A DNA stretch of 55,430 bases, from contig PHEV01000002.1 in NCBI GenBank assembly GCA_002843035.1, positions 1-55,430 of the forward strand, given 5' to 3'. A model generated the notes under the pieces. The model saw nothing but the letters and a program-made list of their open reading frames with translations, made no database searches and was not told where the DNA came from. The stretch is from Actinobacteria bacterium HGW-Actinobacteria-5. GTDB taxonomy: Bacteria > Actinomycetota > Actinomycetes > Propionibacteriales > Propionibacteriaceae. Position numbers and translations under genes: made by a program. Of the stretch, positions 7,632 to 16,571 are shown piece after piece (the stretch's first letter is position 1; each line of letters begins with the position of its first letter).

Positions 7632-9278
7632 TCACGCGACGAGGCCGCGCCCCGGGATCGCGGCGAGCAGTTCCTGGGTGTAGGGGTCGACCGCGTTCTC
7701 GAAGATCTGTTCCGGCGTCCCGCTCTCGACGAAGCGGCCCTGGCTCATCACATGCACCTGGTCGGAGATCATTCGCACCACGGCGAGGTCGTGGCTGATG
7801 AACAGGTAGCTCAGACCGAGTTGCGACTGAAGGTCGGCGAGCAGTTCCAGGATCTGTGCCTGCACCAGGACGTCGAGAGCCGAGACGGCCTCGTCGAGGA
7901 CGACCAGGTCGGGCTTCAGCGCGAGCGCCCGGGCGATGGCCACCCGCTGTCGCTGCCCGCCGGACAGCTCGTGCGGGAGTCGGGTCGCGAAGTCCCGCGG
8001 CAGCGAGACCTGCTCCAGCAGGTCTCCCACCCGTGCGCGCCGCTCGGCCACGTCGCCCAGGCGATGCACTCGAAGCGGCTCGGCGATGCTCTGGCCGACC
8101 GAGTAACGCGGGTCGAGCGAGGAGTAGGGATTCTGGAACACCGGCTGGACCCTGCGCCGGAAGTCGAACATCTGCCGGCCACGCACGCCGGTCAGGTCGA
8201 CGCCGTCGAACCGGATCCGGCCGGCGGTCGGCTCGTCCAGGCCGAGCAGCAGGCTGGCCGTGGTCGACTTGCCCGAGCCGGACTCCCCCACGATCGAGAC
8301 CGTGGTACCGCGCTGAATGGAGAAGCTCACTCCGTCCACCGCCGTGAACGTGCGCGACCCCTGGGACGTGCGGGCGCGCAGCGGGAACTCCTTGACCAGT
8401 CCCTCGACCTCGACCAGAGGCGACGACTCCTTGGCGGCCGCGCTGTCCCTGACCACGGGCTCGCGACGGGTGGCCAGGCTCGGCGCCGCAGCGATCAGCT
8501 CCCTGGTGTAGTCGTGGTGAGGGTTCACCAGCACCCGAGCGGACGGGCCCTCCTCGACCACCCGGCCCTGGTACATGACCACGACCCGGTCCGCACGCTC
8601 CGCAGCCAGCGCGAGATCGTGGGTGATCAGGAAGACCGCGGTGCCGAGCTCGCGGGTCAACGAGCCGAGCTGGTCGAGCACTCGGCGCTGCACCGTCACG
8701 TCGAGCGCTGAGGTCGGCTCGTCGGCGATCAGCAGCCGGGGACCGCAGGCCAGGCCCATCGCGATCAGCGCGCGCTGGCGCATGCCGCCGGAGAACTCGT
8801 GAGGGTACTGCCGAGCCCGCTCCGCCGGCTGCGGGATGCCCACCATCTCGAGCAGCTCGCGGACGCGCTCCTGTGTGGCCCGGCCCCGCGTGCGGCCGTG
8901 CACCTCCAGCGCCTCGCCGATCTGCTCGCCCACCCGCATCAGCGGGTTCAGGTTCGACATCGGATCCTGGGGCACGAGCCCGATGCCCGCTCCCCGCAGG
9001 CCGATCATCTCGTGCTCACCGAGATCGGCGATCTCCCTGCCCTCGAAACGGATCGTTCCGGCGGTGATCACGGCGTTGTCGGGAAGCAGCCGATTGACCG
9101 CGGACGCGGTGGTGCTCTTGCCCGACCCCGACTCCCCGACCACCGCGACCGTCTCACCGGCGGCCACGTCGAGGCTGACGTCGATCACCGCGGGGACGAG
9201 CGTGGCCCCGGTCCGGAACGACACGCACAGGTCGCGGATCTGGAGCACCGGCTCAACCGAACTCGTCACGGTCACCAT
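7632..9278 (-). CDS. Oligopeptide-type ABC transporter, fused DppD-DppF ATPase
   Basis: A 548-residue protein with two ABC ATPase domains that powers the importer whose permeases and binding protein are encoded upstream. Domain 1: Walker A GESGSGKS (48-55), signature FSGGMRQR (162-169), Walker B LLIADEP (182-188). Domain 2: Walker A at 331-338, signature LSGGQRQR (438-445), Walker B LVVLDEA (458-464), where the usual DEP is DEA. It is the last gene of the operon. The ATG at 9278 touches its AGGAAGG box directly, so the GTG at 9275, which forms a GTGA overlap with the hydrolase stop, is an equally good start. Context points to cell-wall fragments as the cargo. Confidence 0.9.
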   Translation of the reverse strand: MVTVTSSVEPVLQIRDLCVSFRTGATLVPAVIDVSLDVAAGETVAVVGESGSGKSTTASAVNRLLPDNAVITAGTIRFEGREIADLGEHEMIGLRGAGIGLVPQDPMSNLNPLMRVGEQIGEALEVHGRTRGRATQERVRELLEMVGIPQPAERARQYPHEFSGGMRQRALIAMGLACGPRLLIADEPTSALDVTVQRRVLDQLGSLTRELGTAVFLITHDLALAAERADRVVVMYQGRVVEEGPSARVLVNPHHDYTRELIAAAPSLATRREPVVRDSAAAKESSPLVEVEGLVKEFPLRARTSQGSRTFTAVDGVSFSIQRGTTVSIVGESGSGKSTTASLLLGLDEPTAGRIRFDGVDLTGVRGRQMFDFRRRVQPVFQNPYSSLDPRYSVGQSIAEPLRVHRLGDVAERRARVGDLLEQVSLPRDFATRLPHELSGGQRQRVAIARALALKPDLVVLDEAVSALDVLVQAQILELLADLQSQLGLSYLFISHDLAVVRMISDQVHVMSQGRFVESGTPEQIFENAVDPYTQELLAAIPGRGLVA

Positions 9279-10342
9279 CCTTCCTGGCCGACAACAGCCA
9301 GCCCCACGGTCTCCACGACCGAATGCCACAAGTCCGCGGTCGCCGCGGGACGCGCGGCGAGCAGGCGACTGGAGAGCATCACCACGGCGATGCCGAACTC
9401 CGGCACGAAGCCCAACGCGCAGCCGGTGAAGCCCGGATGCCACAGCATCCGCCCGACCCGGCCGCCACGGGCCACCGGCTCGGTGCGCCATCCCGACGCC
9501 TGGCCGGCGTCCGGCCCGTCCCGGAAGATCGCCTCTCGCAGGTCGCCGCCCCACAGCTCGTCCGCCGCGGGGTCGGCCAGGGAAAGGGCGAGGGTGAGCA
9601 GGTCGTCCGCGGCGCCGAACAGTCCGGCGTGGCCGGCCACCCCGGCGAAGGCGTGGAACGCGTTGCCGTCGTTCGCCTCGCCCACGGTGAGCCCGTCCCG
9701 CCACTCGAAGGAGGGGTCGGCGAACAGCACTGGATAGGGCTCGCCGCTGCGCACCATCGTCGCCTCGACGCGATCGCCCACGCCACCGGCGGCCACCTCG
9801 GCGTCCACCGGTCCGAAGCCGATGCTGTCCAGCCCCAGCGGCCCTGCGACCAGCTCCGCCACCGCGTGCCGCAACCCCACCCCGGTGACCGCACCGATCA
9901 CCTCGCCGAGCAGGATGAACCCCAGATCGGAGTAGTGCCGCCCCTGGCCCGGCGGGTACCGCAGGGGCAGCCCGTCCAGTGCAGCCAGCGGCTCCGTCGC
10001 GGCCAGGTAGAGAGGTTGCCACTCCCACAGGCCGGCGCGGTGGTGGAGCAGGTCGCTCAGGGTCGGATCGCCGGGCCGCGCCCCCGGGAGGTAGCGGGAC
10101 AGTCGATCGGTCAGCTCGAGTTCGCCCAGGACCGCAAGCCGGTGCAGGGCACAGGTGGTTGCGACCACCTTGGTCACCGAGGCCAGGTCGAAGCGCGTCC
10201 GTTGGGTGACGGGCTCGCCGCCGGGCGTGCACACGCCGCCCGCGGCGATCCGGCGGCCCTCGGGGCCCGCCATCCCCACCACGGCACCCAGCGGCGCCGA
10301 CGGACCGGCCAGCAGCCGGTCCAGCGCCCCGGTGACGGCCAT
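9272..10342 (-). CDS. Serine hydrolase, beta-lactamase (class C-like) family
   Basis: A 356-residue penicillin-binding-fold hydrolase without a signal peptide, so probably cytoplasmic. Catalytic motifs are SVTK (Ser55/Lys58), YSD (137-139) and HPGFTG (302-307, in place of the usual K-T-G-type motif). The segment GVAGHAGLFG (about 234-243) is typical of beta-lactamase-like proteins that sit near muropeptide-recycling genes in other bacteria. The start overlaps the GNAT stop by one base (TGATG). Inferred role: trimming an ester or amide on imported muropeptides. A true beta-lactamase is less likely because of the missing signal peptide and the operon context. Confidence 0.78.
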   Translation of the reverse strand: MAVTGALDRLLAGPSAPLGAVVGMAGPEGRRIAAGGVCTPGGEPVTQRTRFDLASVTKVVATTCALHRLAVLGELELTDRLSRYLPGARPGDPTLSDLLHHRAGLWEWQPLYLAATEPLAALDGLPLRYPPGQGRHYSDLGFILLGEVIGAVTGVGLRHAVAELVAGPLGLDSIGFGPVDAEVAAGGVGDRVEATMVRSGEPYPVLFADPSFEWRDGLTVGEANDGNAFHAFAGVAGHAGLFGAADDLLTLALSLADPAADELWGGDLREAIFRDGPDAGQASGWRTEPVARGGRVGRMLWHPGFTGCALGFVPEFGIAVVMLSSRLLAARPAATADLWHSVVETVGLAVVGQEGW

Positions 10343-10845
10343 CACCCGGGTTCCCCTTCCCTGAGGTCCTTGCGCAGTCGCAGTTCCGGCTGCCCGAACT
10401 CGGGCTCGACCCGGGTGGCACCGTCGGGACGCCAGCCGCGGCTGCGGTAGAAGCCCACCGACGGGCCGTTCGCTGCGAACACCCACAGCGTCGCCGACGT
10501 CACCCGCTGTTGGACGAAGGCGTCCTCGGCGTGGTCGAGCAGCCTGGTACCGAGCCCGGAGCCCTGCGCGACCGGGGAGACGTACAGCGAGTGAACCTGG
10601 CCGGCGGCGCCAGAGACCTCCCAGCGGGTCAGTCCAAGGATCCGTTCGCCATCGTCGGCGACCACGGTGTGGCCGCGCGCAGAGCCGAGTGCCCGCGTCC
10701 ACATCTCGACGGCCCGCTCGTCGGAGATCGAGGCGACCAGGCTCTGCGGCAGGACCGCGGCGTAGCTGCCCCGCCAGCAGGCCAGGAAGACCTCGACCAC
10801 CGCGTCGAGATCGGCCGGAGTCGCCTCACGAAGCACGACGTTCAC
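10342..10845 (-). CDS. GNAT-family N-acetyltransferase
   Basis: A 167-residue acetyl-CoA-dependent acetyltransferase. The N-terminal LREATPADLDAVVEVF strand-helix, the central HSLYVSPVAQGSGLGTRLL (acetyl-CoA pyrophosphate loop, with Q-G-S-G-L-G fitting Q/RxxGxG/A) and the C-terminal NGPSVGFYRSRGW motif are all present. Translation probably begins at a GTG whose last bases overlap the AnmK stop (GTGA). The substrate cannot be read from the sequence. Given the operon, a peptide or amino sugar released from the wall is plausible. Confidence 0.85.
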   Translation of the reverse strand: MNVVLREATPADLDAVVEVFLACWRGSYAAVLPQSLVASISDERAVEMWTRALGSARGHTVVADDGERILGLTRWEVSGAAGQVHSLYVSPVAQGSGLGTRLLDHAEDAFVQQRVTSATLWVFAANGPSVGFYRSRGWRPDGATRVEPEFGQPELRLRKDLREGEPG

Positions 10846-12017
10846 GGCCGCGTCCGCTCGCCGGACAGTCGAAGGCCGGTGATCGCCGGTACCGGGTCCG
10901 GCAGAACGAGGGGCCCGCGACCGGGGACGATCGAACCCAGGATCCGCGGTTCGAGGGCACCGGTGCCGCCCAGGACCGTCCCCGGGACGCCGTGCAGGGT
11001 GCACCAGCCGATCAGCGCCATCAGGATGGCTTCCTTGGTGTCGGCCGGCATCCCCAGAACATCGGTGAGGACCAGTTCGACACCGGGCAGCAGGGCGCCC
11101 AGCCGATCCATCAGGAGCGGATTGCGGCAGCCGCCGCCGGAGACCGCCAGGTATTCCACCCCGGCGTCCCGGACGGCGTCCGCGACCGTCCGGGCGGTGA
11201 GCTCGACCAGCGTCGCCAGCAGATCGGCGTCGGACGGAGCGGACCCGGCCGCGTCCAGTTCCCGCTGCAGATAGGCCAGGTTGAACAGTTCCTTCCCTGT
11301 GCTCTTGGGCGGGACCTGCGCGTAGTAGGGCTCGGCGAGCAGTCGGGCCAGGAGCCGGTCGTCGATGGTCCCCTCGCGCGCGATCCGGGCGTCGGCGTCG
11401 TAGCCGCGCGGGTCCAGTCCGCGGTCCGCCACCACGGCGTCCATCAGGGCGTTCGCCGGCCCGATGTCCCAGGCCGACACCCCCTCCGCGGAGACGACCG
11501 TGAGGTTCGAGATGCCACCCAGGTTGAGCGCTCCGCTGACGCCGCTGCGCTGGTTGAGCAGGAGGAAGTCGACCAGCGAGGCCAGCGGTGCGCCCTGACC
11601 TCCGACGGTCAGGTCCCGCGCCCGGATGTCGGCGACCACGGGGACGCCCACCCGCTCGGCGATCCATGCGGGCTGGCCGAGCTGGAGCGTGCCCAGGGCG
11701 CGCCCGTCCTCGACCCAGTGGAAGACGGTCTGGCCGTGGGAGCACACCGCGTCGACCGCTCCGGCCTCACCGATGGCCCACTCGGCCGCGTCGGCGAAGG
11801 CCTGCCCGATCCGGGTGTCGATCTCGCAGACTCCGGCGAGGGTGGTGGGCCGCGGAGGCAGCATGTCCATCAGCAGGCGGCGCAACGACGGGTCGTAGGG
11901 ACGCGAGCCACTGAACCCGAGCGTGCCCTCCAGCACGCCTGCGCGCTGGGCGAAGTCGACCACGGCCACGTCGATGCCGTCGTGGGAGGTGCCCGAGATC
12001 ATGCCGAGGACGCGCAT
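10842..12017 (-). CDS. anmK: Anhydro-N-acetylmuramic acid kinase
   Basis: AnmK, 391 residues. It cleaves the 1,6-anhydro ring of anhydro-MurNAc and phosphorylates the sugar to MurNAc 6-phosphate, the substrate of MurQ. The family signature is visible: GMISGTSHDGIDVA (5-18), CSHGQTVFH (92-100), ADIRARDLTVGGQGAPL (129-145), ALNLGGISN (163-171) and the catalytic Asp184 in WDIGPAN. The ATG overlaps the murQ stop by one base (TGATG), fitting coupled translation of the two consecutive enzymes. Its length is normal for the family. Confidence 0.95.
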   Translation of the reverse strand: MRVLGMISGTSHDGIDVAVVDFAQRAGVLEGTLGFSGSRPYDPSLRRLLMDMLPPRPTTLAGVCEIDTRIGQAFADAAEWAIGEAGAVDAVCSHGQTVFHWVEDGRALGTLQLGQPAWIAERVGVPVVADIRARDLTVGGQGAPLASLVDFLLLNQRSGVSGALNLGGISNLTVVSAEGVSAWDIGPANALMDAVVADRGLDPRGYDADARIAREGTIDDRLLARLLAEPYYAQVPPKSTGKELFNLAYLQRELDAAGSAPSDADLLATLVELTARTVADAVRDAGVEYLAVSGGGCRNPLLMDRLGALLPGVELVLTDVLGMPADTKEAILMALIGWCTLHGVPGTVLGGTGALEPRILGSIVPGRGPLVLPDPVPAITGLRLSGERTRP

Positions 12018-12928
12018 CACGCCATCTCCAGGGCCGCCCGCAGGCGTCCGTCGGCGGCGGCGATCCGGGCGACGGCGGTGTCCGCGTCGGTCGGGGCGAT
12101 CAGCATCAGGGAGGCCACCTTCACGTCGTAATCCACTTCGGACAAGGCGGCGACCGCCTGCTCGCGCGACGCATCGGCGATCAGCTCGACCATCCGGATC
12201 GCCCGCTCCCGTAGCTTGTGGTTGGTTGCCTTGAGGTCGACCATGAGGTTGCCGTAGGTCTTGCCCAGACGGACCATCACGATCGTCGAGATCATGTTGA
12301 GCACCATCTTCTGGGCGGTCCCCGCCTTCAGCCGGGTGGAGCCGGAGATCACCTCTGGGCCGAGTTCGATCTCGATCGCCAGTTCGGCCGCAGCGCTCAG
12401 CCGGGTATGGCTGTTGCAGGAGAACCCGACCGTGAGCGCCCCCCGCTCGCGCGCCTGGGTGATGGCGCCGATCACGTACGGCGTGCGTCCGCTCGACGCG
12501 ATGCCGACGACGGTGTCGAGGGGCCCGATGCCGGCCGCCGCCACCGCACTCGCGCCTGCCTGCGCGTCGTCCTCTGCGCCCTCGGTGGGCGTGACGATGG
12601 CATTCGGGCCACCGGCCATGATCGCGAAGACCTGCTCCGGTGGGGAGCTGAACGTCGGCGGGCACTCGGACGCGTCCACGACGCCGATCCGCCCCGCCGT
12701 ACCGGCCCCGACGTAGACCAGCCGCCCTCCGTCCTGCATCCGGGCGGCCGCCGCCTCGATCACCGCGACGATGGCGGGCAGCGCGGCCCGGACGGCTCCG
12801 GCGACGGTGGCGTCCGCCCGGTTCATCAGGTCGGCGAGCTCCGCGACGGACATCGTGTCCAGCATGGCGTAGTCGGGGTTCACCGCCTCCGTGACCAGGT
12901 CGGCCAGATCCTCCTCGAGAGTGCTCAT
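12017..12928 (-). CDS. murQ: N-acetylmuramic acid 6-phosphate etherase
   Basis: MurQ, 303 residues, cytoplasmic. It removes D-lactate from MurNAc 6-phosphate to give GlcNAc 6-phosphate. SIS-fold motifs are clear: YVGAGTAGRIGVVDASECPP (72-91, catalytic Glu88), TEGAED (115-120, second catalytic acid Glu117), GIASSGRTPYV, and STRLKAGTAQKMVLN followed by LGKTYGNLMVD. The ATG overlaps the permease stop (ATGA). It links AnmK to the amino-sugar pool; no nagA/nagB or nagZ homologue is in the window. Confidence 0.96.
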   Translation of the reverse strand: MSTLEEDLADLVTEAVNPDYAMLDTMSVAELADLMNRADATVAGAVRAALPAIVAVIEAAAARMQDGGRLVYVGAGTAGRIGVVDASECPPTFSSPPEQVFAIMAGGPNAIVTPTEGAEDDAQAGASAVAAAGIGPLDTVVGIASSGRTPYVIGAITQARERGALTVGFSCNSHTRLSAAAELAIEIELGPEVISGSTRLKAGTAQKMVLNMISTIVMVRLGKTYGNLMVDLKATNHKLRERAIRMVELIADASREQAVAALSEVDYDVKVASLMLIAPTDADTAVARIAAADGRLRAALEMA

Positions 12929-13812
12929 TTCCTACCTCTGTTCCTGGGGTCGAGGGAGTCGCGGAGGCCATCGCCGAGCAGGTTCAGGCCGACGACGAAG
13001 AGAACGACGATGACGCCGGGGGCGACCATCGTCCAGGGCGCGATGTAGACCAGGGTGCGGGCCTCGTAGATCATCGAGCCGAGTGAGGGCGCCGGCGGCG
13101 GGGTGCCGAGACCCAGGAAGCTCAGTGATGCCTCCGTGAGCACCGCCCAGGACAGCGAGAGCGTGACCTGGACGATCAGGATCGAGGTGATGTTCGGCAG
13201 CACGTGGCGGAACATGATCGCGGCTCGCCGTTGCCCCGAACTCACCGCAGCCCGGACGAAGTCGATCTCGCGCAGCGACAGCACCGGGCCCCGCGTGACC
13301 CGGATGAAGATGGGGACGTAGACGATCGCGATCGCCACGGCGATGGTGAACCAGTTGCGGTCGAACACCGAGGCGAGGGAGAGCGCCAGCAGCAGCGGCG
13401 GGAAGGCGAACAACACGTTGGTGACCCCGCTGACCACCGCGTCCGAGACGCCGCGGAAGAAGCCGGCCGAGACTCCGGCGAGCGTGCCGACCACGGTGGC
13501 GAAGGCCACGGCGACCACGGCGATCAGCGCCGAACTGGCGACGCCGGCGGCCACCCGGGAGAACACGTCGCGTCCGAACTGGTCGGTGCCGAACCAGTGC
13601 GCGGCGGACGGCGGCAGCAGCCTCTGTTGTGGGGCCTGGGCGAGGGGGTCGTAGGGCAGCAGGCCGAAGGCGGCGAGCACGCACAGGATCGCGAGCAGGC
13701 CGACCAGGACGAGCCCGGCCACACCGCTGCGGCTCTTCAGCAGCAGCCGCAGGCGCTGCCCGGACTGGACGCCGGCGAGGCTGGCCGGGGCGGATTCGGA
13801 GATCTCGGTCAT
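12925..13812 (-). CDS. Oligopeptide-type ABC transporter permease (DppC-like)
   Basis: A 295-residue inner-membrane permease of the binding-protein-dependent (OppC/DppC) class. A first helix at about 29-51 is followed by the OppC hallmark FGTDQFGRDVFSRV and five further hydrophobic segments. The EAA loop, which docks to the ATPase, lies around IDFVRAAVSSGQRRAAIMFRHVLPN. It overlaps dppB upstream (ATGA) and murQ downstream (ATGA). It forms the membrane channel with the DppB-like protein. Confidence 0.92.
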   Translation of the reverse strand: MTEISESAPASLAGVQSGQRLRLLLKSRSGVAGLVLVGLLAILCVLAAFGLLPYDPLAQAPQQRLLPPSAAHWFGTDQFGRDVFSRVAAGVASSALIAVVAVAFATVVGTLAGVSAGFFRGVSDAVVSGVTNVLFAFPPLLLALSLASVFDRNWFTIAVAIAIVYVPIFIRVTRGPVLSLREIDFVRAAVSSGQRRAAIMFRHVLPNITSILIVQVTLSLSWAVLTEASLSFLGLGTPPPAPSLGSMIYEARTLVYIAPWTMVAPGVIVVLFVVGLNLLGDGLRDSLDPRNRGRK

Positions 13813-14786
13813 TCGGCACGCACCCGTGGGTCGATGATCCGGTACAGCAGGTCGGTGAGCAGGTTGACCACCACGAACGCGAGCGCGATCAGCAGCACGG
13901 TGCTCTGTACCAGCGCGTACTCCTTCTGCTGGATGCCGAGCAGCACCTGCCGGCCGATCCCGGGCAGGGAGAAGATCTGTTCGACCACGACCGCGCCGCC
14001 CAGCAGGTAGCCGAACTGGAGGCCGGTCATGGTGACGATGGGGACCAGCGCGTTCTTGAGCACGTGGCGGACCTGCAGCCGCCTCGGGCCGACGCCTTTC
14101 GCCCGCGCGGTCCGGATGAAGTCCTGACCCCGCACCTCGAGCACGGCGGTGCGGGTGGTGCGCATGATGGGTGCCGCGATGCCGAATCCCAGCACCAGGG
14201 ACGGCAGCAGCATCTGCTGGAGGTTGAGCAGCGGATCCTCGCTGAAGTAGGCGAAAGCCTGCCCGTTGGGGTTGAACCGGACCGTCGCCGACAGGATCGC
14301 CAGCAGGGCCGTGGCCAGCAGGAAGGACGGGATCGAGAGCCCCATCAGGCCCACCGCCTGGCCGAACGCGTCCCGCGGCGAATCCGGACGGGACGCCGAG
14401 AGCATGCCCAGCGGGATGCCGATCAGGAGGGCGAGCACGATCGAGAAGACCGCGAGTTCGAGCGTGACCGGGAGCGACTGCGCGGTCAACTCCAGGACGC
14501 TCTGCTGGGCGCGGGAGGAGAAGCCGAGGTTCCCGGTGAAGATGTTGCCGAGCCAGCTGAAGAACTGGGTGACCAGGGGCTTGTCCAGGCCGTAGTAGGC
14601 CTCGAGCGCAGCCTGCTGGGCCGGGGTCAGCGCAGCGGCCTCGGTGCCCAGACCCGCGGTGATCTGGTTCCCGGGGATGGCCCGCAGCATGACGAAGACG
14701 AACACGGCGACGCCGAGCAACGTCCCCAGCGCGGAGATGATCGGGCGCAGCACGCGGTGGGACGCGACAGCTCTGACAAGGTTCAT
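13809..14786 (-). CDS. Oligopeptide-type ABC transporter permease (DppB-like)
   Basis: A 325-residue permease of the OppB/DppB class. It has an N-terminal helix (about 12-32), the LGLDKP-like segment AYYGLDKPLVTQFF before a periplasm-side loop, and five more membrane spans. The EAA loop is at FIRTARAKGVGPRRLQVRHVLKN. It follows the binding-protein gene after 57 bases that contain a perfect 13-bp hairpin, which probably lowers permease expression relative to the binding protein. Confidence 0.92.
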   Translation of the reverse strand: MNLVRAVASHRVLRPIISALGTLLGVAVFVFVMLRAIPGNQITAGLGTEAAALTPAQQAALEAYYGLDKPLVTQFFSWLGNIFTGNLGFSSRAQQSVLELTAQSLPVTLELAVFSIVLALLIGIPLGMLSASRPDSPRDAFGQAVGLMGLSIPSFLLATALLAILSATVRFNPNGQAFAYFSEDPLLNLQQMLLPSLVLGFGIAAPIMRTTRTAVLEVRGQDFIRTARAKGVGPRRLQVRHVLKNALVPIVTMTGLQFGYLLGGAVVVEQIFSLPGIGRQVLLGIQQKEYALVQSTVLLIALAFVVVNLLTDLLYRIIDPRVRAE

Positions 14787-14802
14787 GATGAATAGTGCAC
14801 CG

Positions 14803-14834
14803 CGGTGTGGGCCGGTTTCACCCGGCCCACACCG
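14803..14834 (-). terminator. Intercistronic hairpin between binding-protein and permease genes
   Basis: CGGTGTGGGCCGG (14803-14815) pairs perfectly with 14822-14834 around a 6-base loop, with no T-run. It lies after the binding-protein stop and before dppB. Such hairpins stabilise the upstream message or partly terminate transcription, giving excess binding protein. Confidence 0.65.
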
Positions 14835-14843
14835 TCGCGCTGA

Positions 14844-16409
14844 TCAGCCGATGGCGGTCTCGCGGAGGTACTGCAGCGAGCTGTTCGCCATGGGGGTGAA
14901 CCCGGTGACGTTCGAGGTGGTGGCGGTGTAGGTGTAGCTGGTGAACATCCAGATCCACACCGCGTTGTCCTCGAGGTTGTTGGAGATCTGGGTGTAGATC
15001 TCCTTGCGCTTGGCGAGATCGGAGGTCTGCCTGCCTTCGGCGAACAACTTGTCGAGCTCCGGCGAGGAGTACCCGGCGACCTTGTTCAGGTTCCCGGTGC
15101 TGGTGAAGTAGCGGGAGTAGGCGCCGTCGGGATCAGGACGTCCGCCGTTCAGGGCGACCGCAGCTTCGAAGTCGGCACCGATCCAGCGGTCCACGTAGGC
15201 ACCGGATTCGAGCACATCCAGGTCGAGGGTGATCTTGGCCTCGGCGAGCTGGGCCTTGAGGTTCTGCGCCTCGTTGACCGAGGTCGAGTACTCACCCTGG
15301 GACACGATGGTCTTGATCGTGACTCCGTCCGGCTTGCCCGCCTTGGCGAGGTACTCGGCAGCCTTGGTCAGGTCGCGCGTCGGGCACGGACGCGAGTTGG
15401 GGTCGGAGCGGAAGGCGGGAGAGGTGATCGGACCGGTGATCTCGCCCTCGCCCGCGGCAGCGGTATCGAGGACCTGCTGCCGATCGATCGCGCACTGCAT
15501 CGCCAGGCGGACGTTCACGTCCGTGAGCGGGCCCTTCCTCGCGTTGAGTTGCAGCACGTGGTAGCTCAGCTGCGGGGTCTTGGCCACGGCGAGCCCTGCC
15601 GCCGCGGCGGTCTGGGCCACCAGCGGATCGTCGAAGACCGCGAACTGGACATTGCCGGACTGCATCGCTGAGACGATCGAGGACTCGTCGGGGATCACCC
15701 GGAACTCGACGCCGTCGAGCTTGGTCTTGTCGCCCCAGTAGGCGTCGTTGCGCACCAGGGAGAGCGACTGGTTCGCCTTGCGCTCCTTGAGCGTGAACGG
15801 ACCGGTGCCGTTCGGGGTGGTGTTGAGCGCGGCCTCGGTGTCATCGGAGGACAGCATCGCCATGTTCACCACGCCGAGGTTGGCCAGCAGGCCCGCGTCC
15901 GGTGCGCTGAGGTGGACGGTGACGGTCTCCGGGTCGGTGGCGTCCACGCTCTTCACCGAGGCGAGGGACGCCGCGGCGACGGCCGCGGTGGCTTCTTCCT
16001 TGATCTTGTCGAGGGAGAACTTGACGTCGGCGGAGTCGAAGGCGCTGCCGTCGTCGAAGGTGACCCCCTTGCGCAGGTGCAGCGTGAGCGTGAGCCCGTC
16101 CGAAGAGGTGTCCCAGGACTCGGCCAGGCCGGGCACAACGTTGAGGTCCTTGTCGAACTCGGTGAGGGTGCCGTAGATGTTCTGCAGCACGTTCACCGCC
16201 TGGAACTGGGTCGCCTTCCAGGGGAACAGGGTGTCGGGCTCACTGGTGACGCCGACCACCAGGGTTCCTCCGGCACCGGCGGCACCGCTCGGCGCGGCGC
16301 TCCCGGTCGAGGTAGCAGCCGGCGCGCAGCCCGAGAGGACGAGCGCGCCAGCCAGGGAAAGTCCTACTGCAACAGCGGTTCCGCGACGGGCGCGGCGACC
16401 TGCGATCAT
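14844..16409 (-). CDS. ABC transporter substrate-binding lipoprotein (SBP_bac_5 family)
   Basis: A 521-residue family 5 solute-binding protein, exported and lipid-anchored. A twin-arginine-like basic N-terminus and hydrophobic stretch end in the lipobox LSGC (Cys28). The usual family core follows (LAESWDTSSDGLTLTLHLRKGVTFDDG near residue 95). The ATG at 16409 lies 7 bases after AGGAG; a TTG two codons upstream is a worse choice. First gene of the operon. Family 5 proteins bind peptides, but some bind murein tripeptide or sugars. Here murQ and anmK in the same operon suggest anhydro-muropeptides or MurNAc as ligand. Confidence 0.9.
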   Translation of the reverse strand: MIAGRRARRGTAVAVGLSLAGALVLSGCAPAATSTGSAAPSGAAGAGGTLVVGVTSEPDTLFPWKATQFQAVNVLQNIYGTLTEFDKDLNVVPGLAESWDTSSDGLTLTLHLRKGVTFDDGSAFDSADVKFSLDKIKEEATAAVAAASLASVKSVDATDPETVTVHLSAPDAGLLANLGVVNMAMLSSDDTEAALNTTPNGTGPFTLKERKANQSLSLVRNDAYWGDKTKLDGVEFRVIPDESSIVSAMQSGNVQFAVFDDPLVAQTAAAAGLAVAKTPQLSYHVLQLNARKGPLTDVNVRLAMQCAIDRQQVLDTAAAGEGEITGPITSPAFRSDPNSRPCPTRDLTKAAEYLAKAGKPDGVTIKTIVSQGEYSTSVNEAQNLKAQLAEAKITLDLDVLESGAYVDRWIGADFEAAVALNGGRPDPDGAYSRYFTSTGNLNKVAGYSSPELDKLFAEGRQTSDLAKRKEIYTQISNNLEDNAVWIWMFTSYTYTATTSNVTGFTPMANSSLQYLRETAIG

Positions 16410-16472
16410 GGGCAAACTCCTCAGAACAAGGCGATCCTGACTGCGGCATCGGGAGCGCCCGGTGTTGTCGAT

Positions 16473-16485
16473 GTACTAAAAGTAC
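16473..16485. promoter_or_regulatory. Small palindrome near the binding-protein promoter
   Basis: GTACT-AAA-AGTAC lies on the probable -10 of the leftward operon: on the minus strand TTACAA, 17 bases, TACTTT. It could simply be part of the promoter. It resembles the ATGTAC...GTACAT operators of the first cluster only loosely. Confidence 0.3.
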
Positions 16486-16500
16486 GCGATTGGCTAGGAT

Positions 16501-16531
16501 CTTGTAACTGTCTTCCCCCAGCTTGTTACAG
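16501..16531. promoter_or_regulatory. Probable RpiR operator in the divergent promoter region
   Basis: CTTGTAACTG (16501-16510) and CTTGTTACAG (16522-16531) form an inverted repeat TGTAAC...GTTACA whose halves are about two helical turns apart. They lie between the leftward mur/ABC operon and the rightward rpiR gene, so the RpiR protein can control both. Confidence 0.5.
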
Positions 16532-16571
16532 AATTGCAATACAGTCGCCGCGTCGATGGGTAGGAGCCCAG

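Noticed and set aside
9272-10342. Secreted beta-lactamase for antibiotic resistance
   Set aside because: No signal peptide or lipobox and it is embedded in a muropeptide operon.
13629-14795. Long plus-strand frame across the permease genes
   Set aside because: Low-complexity Arg/Glu-rich translation opposite two clear permeases.
16473-16485. Same operator as ATGTAC-NN-GTACAT of the first cluster
   Set aside because: Spacer is three bases and the outer pair differs; it is better explained as part of the promoter.
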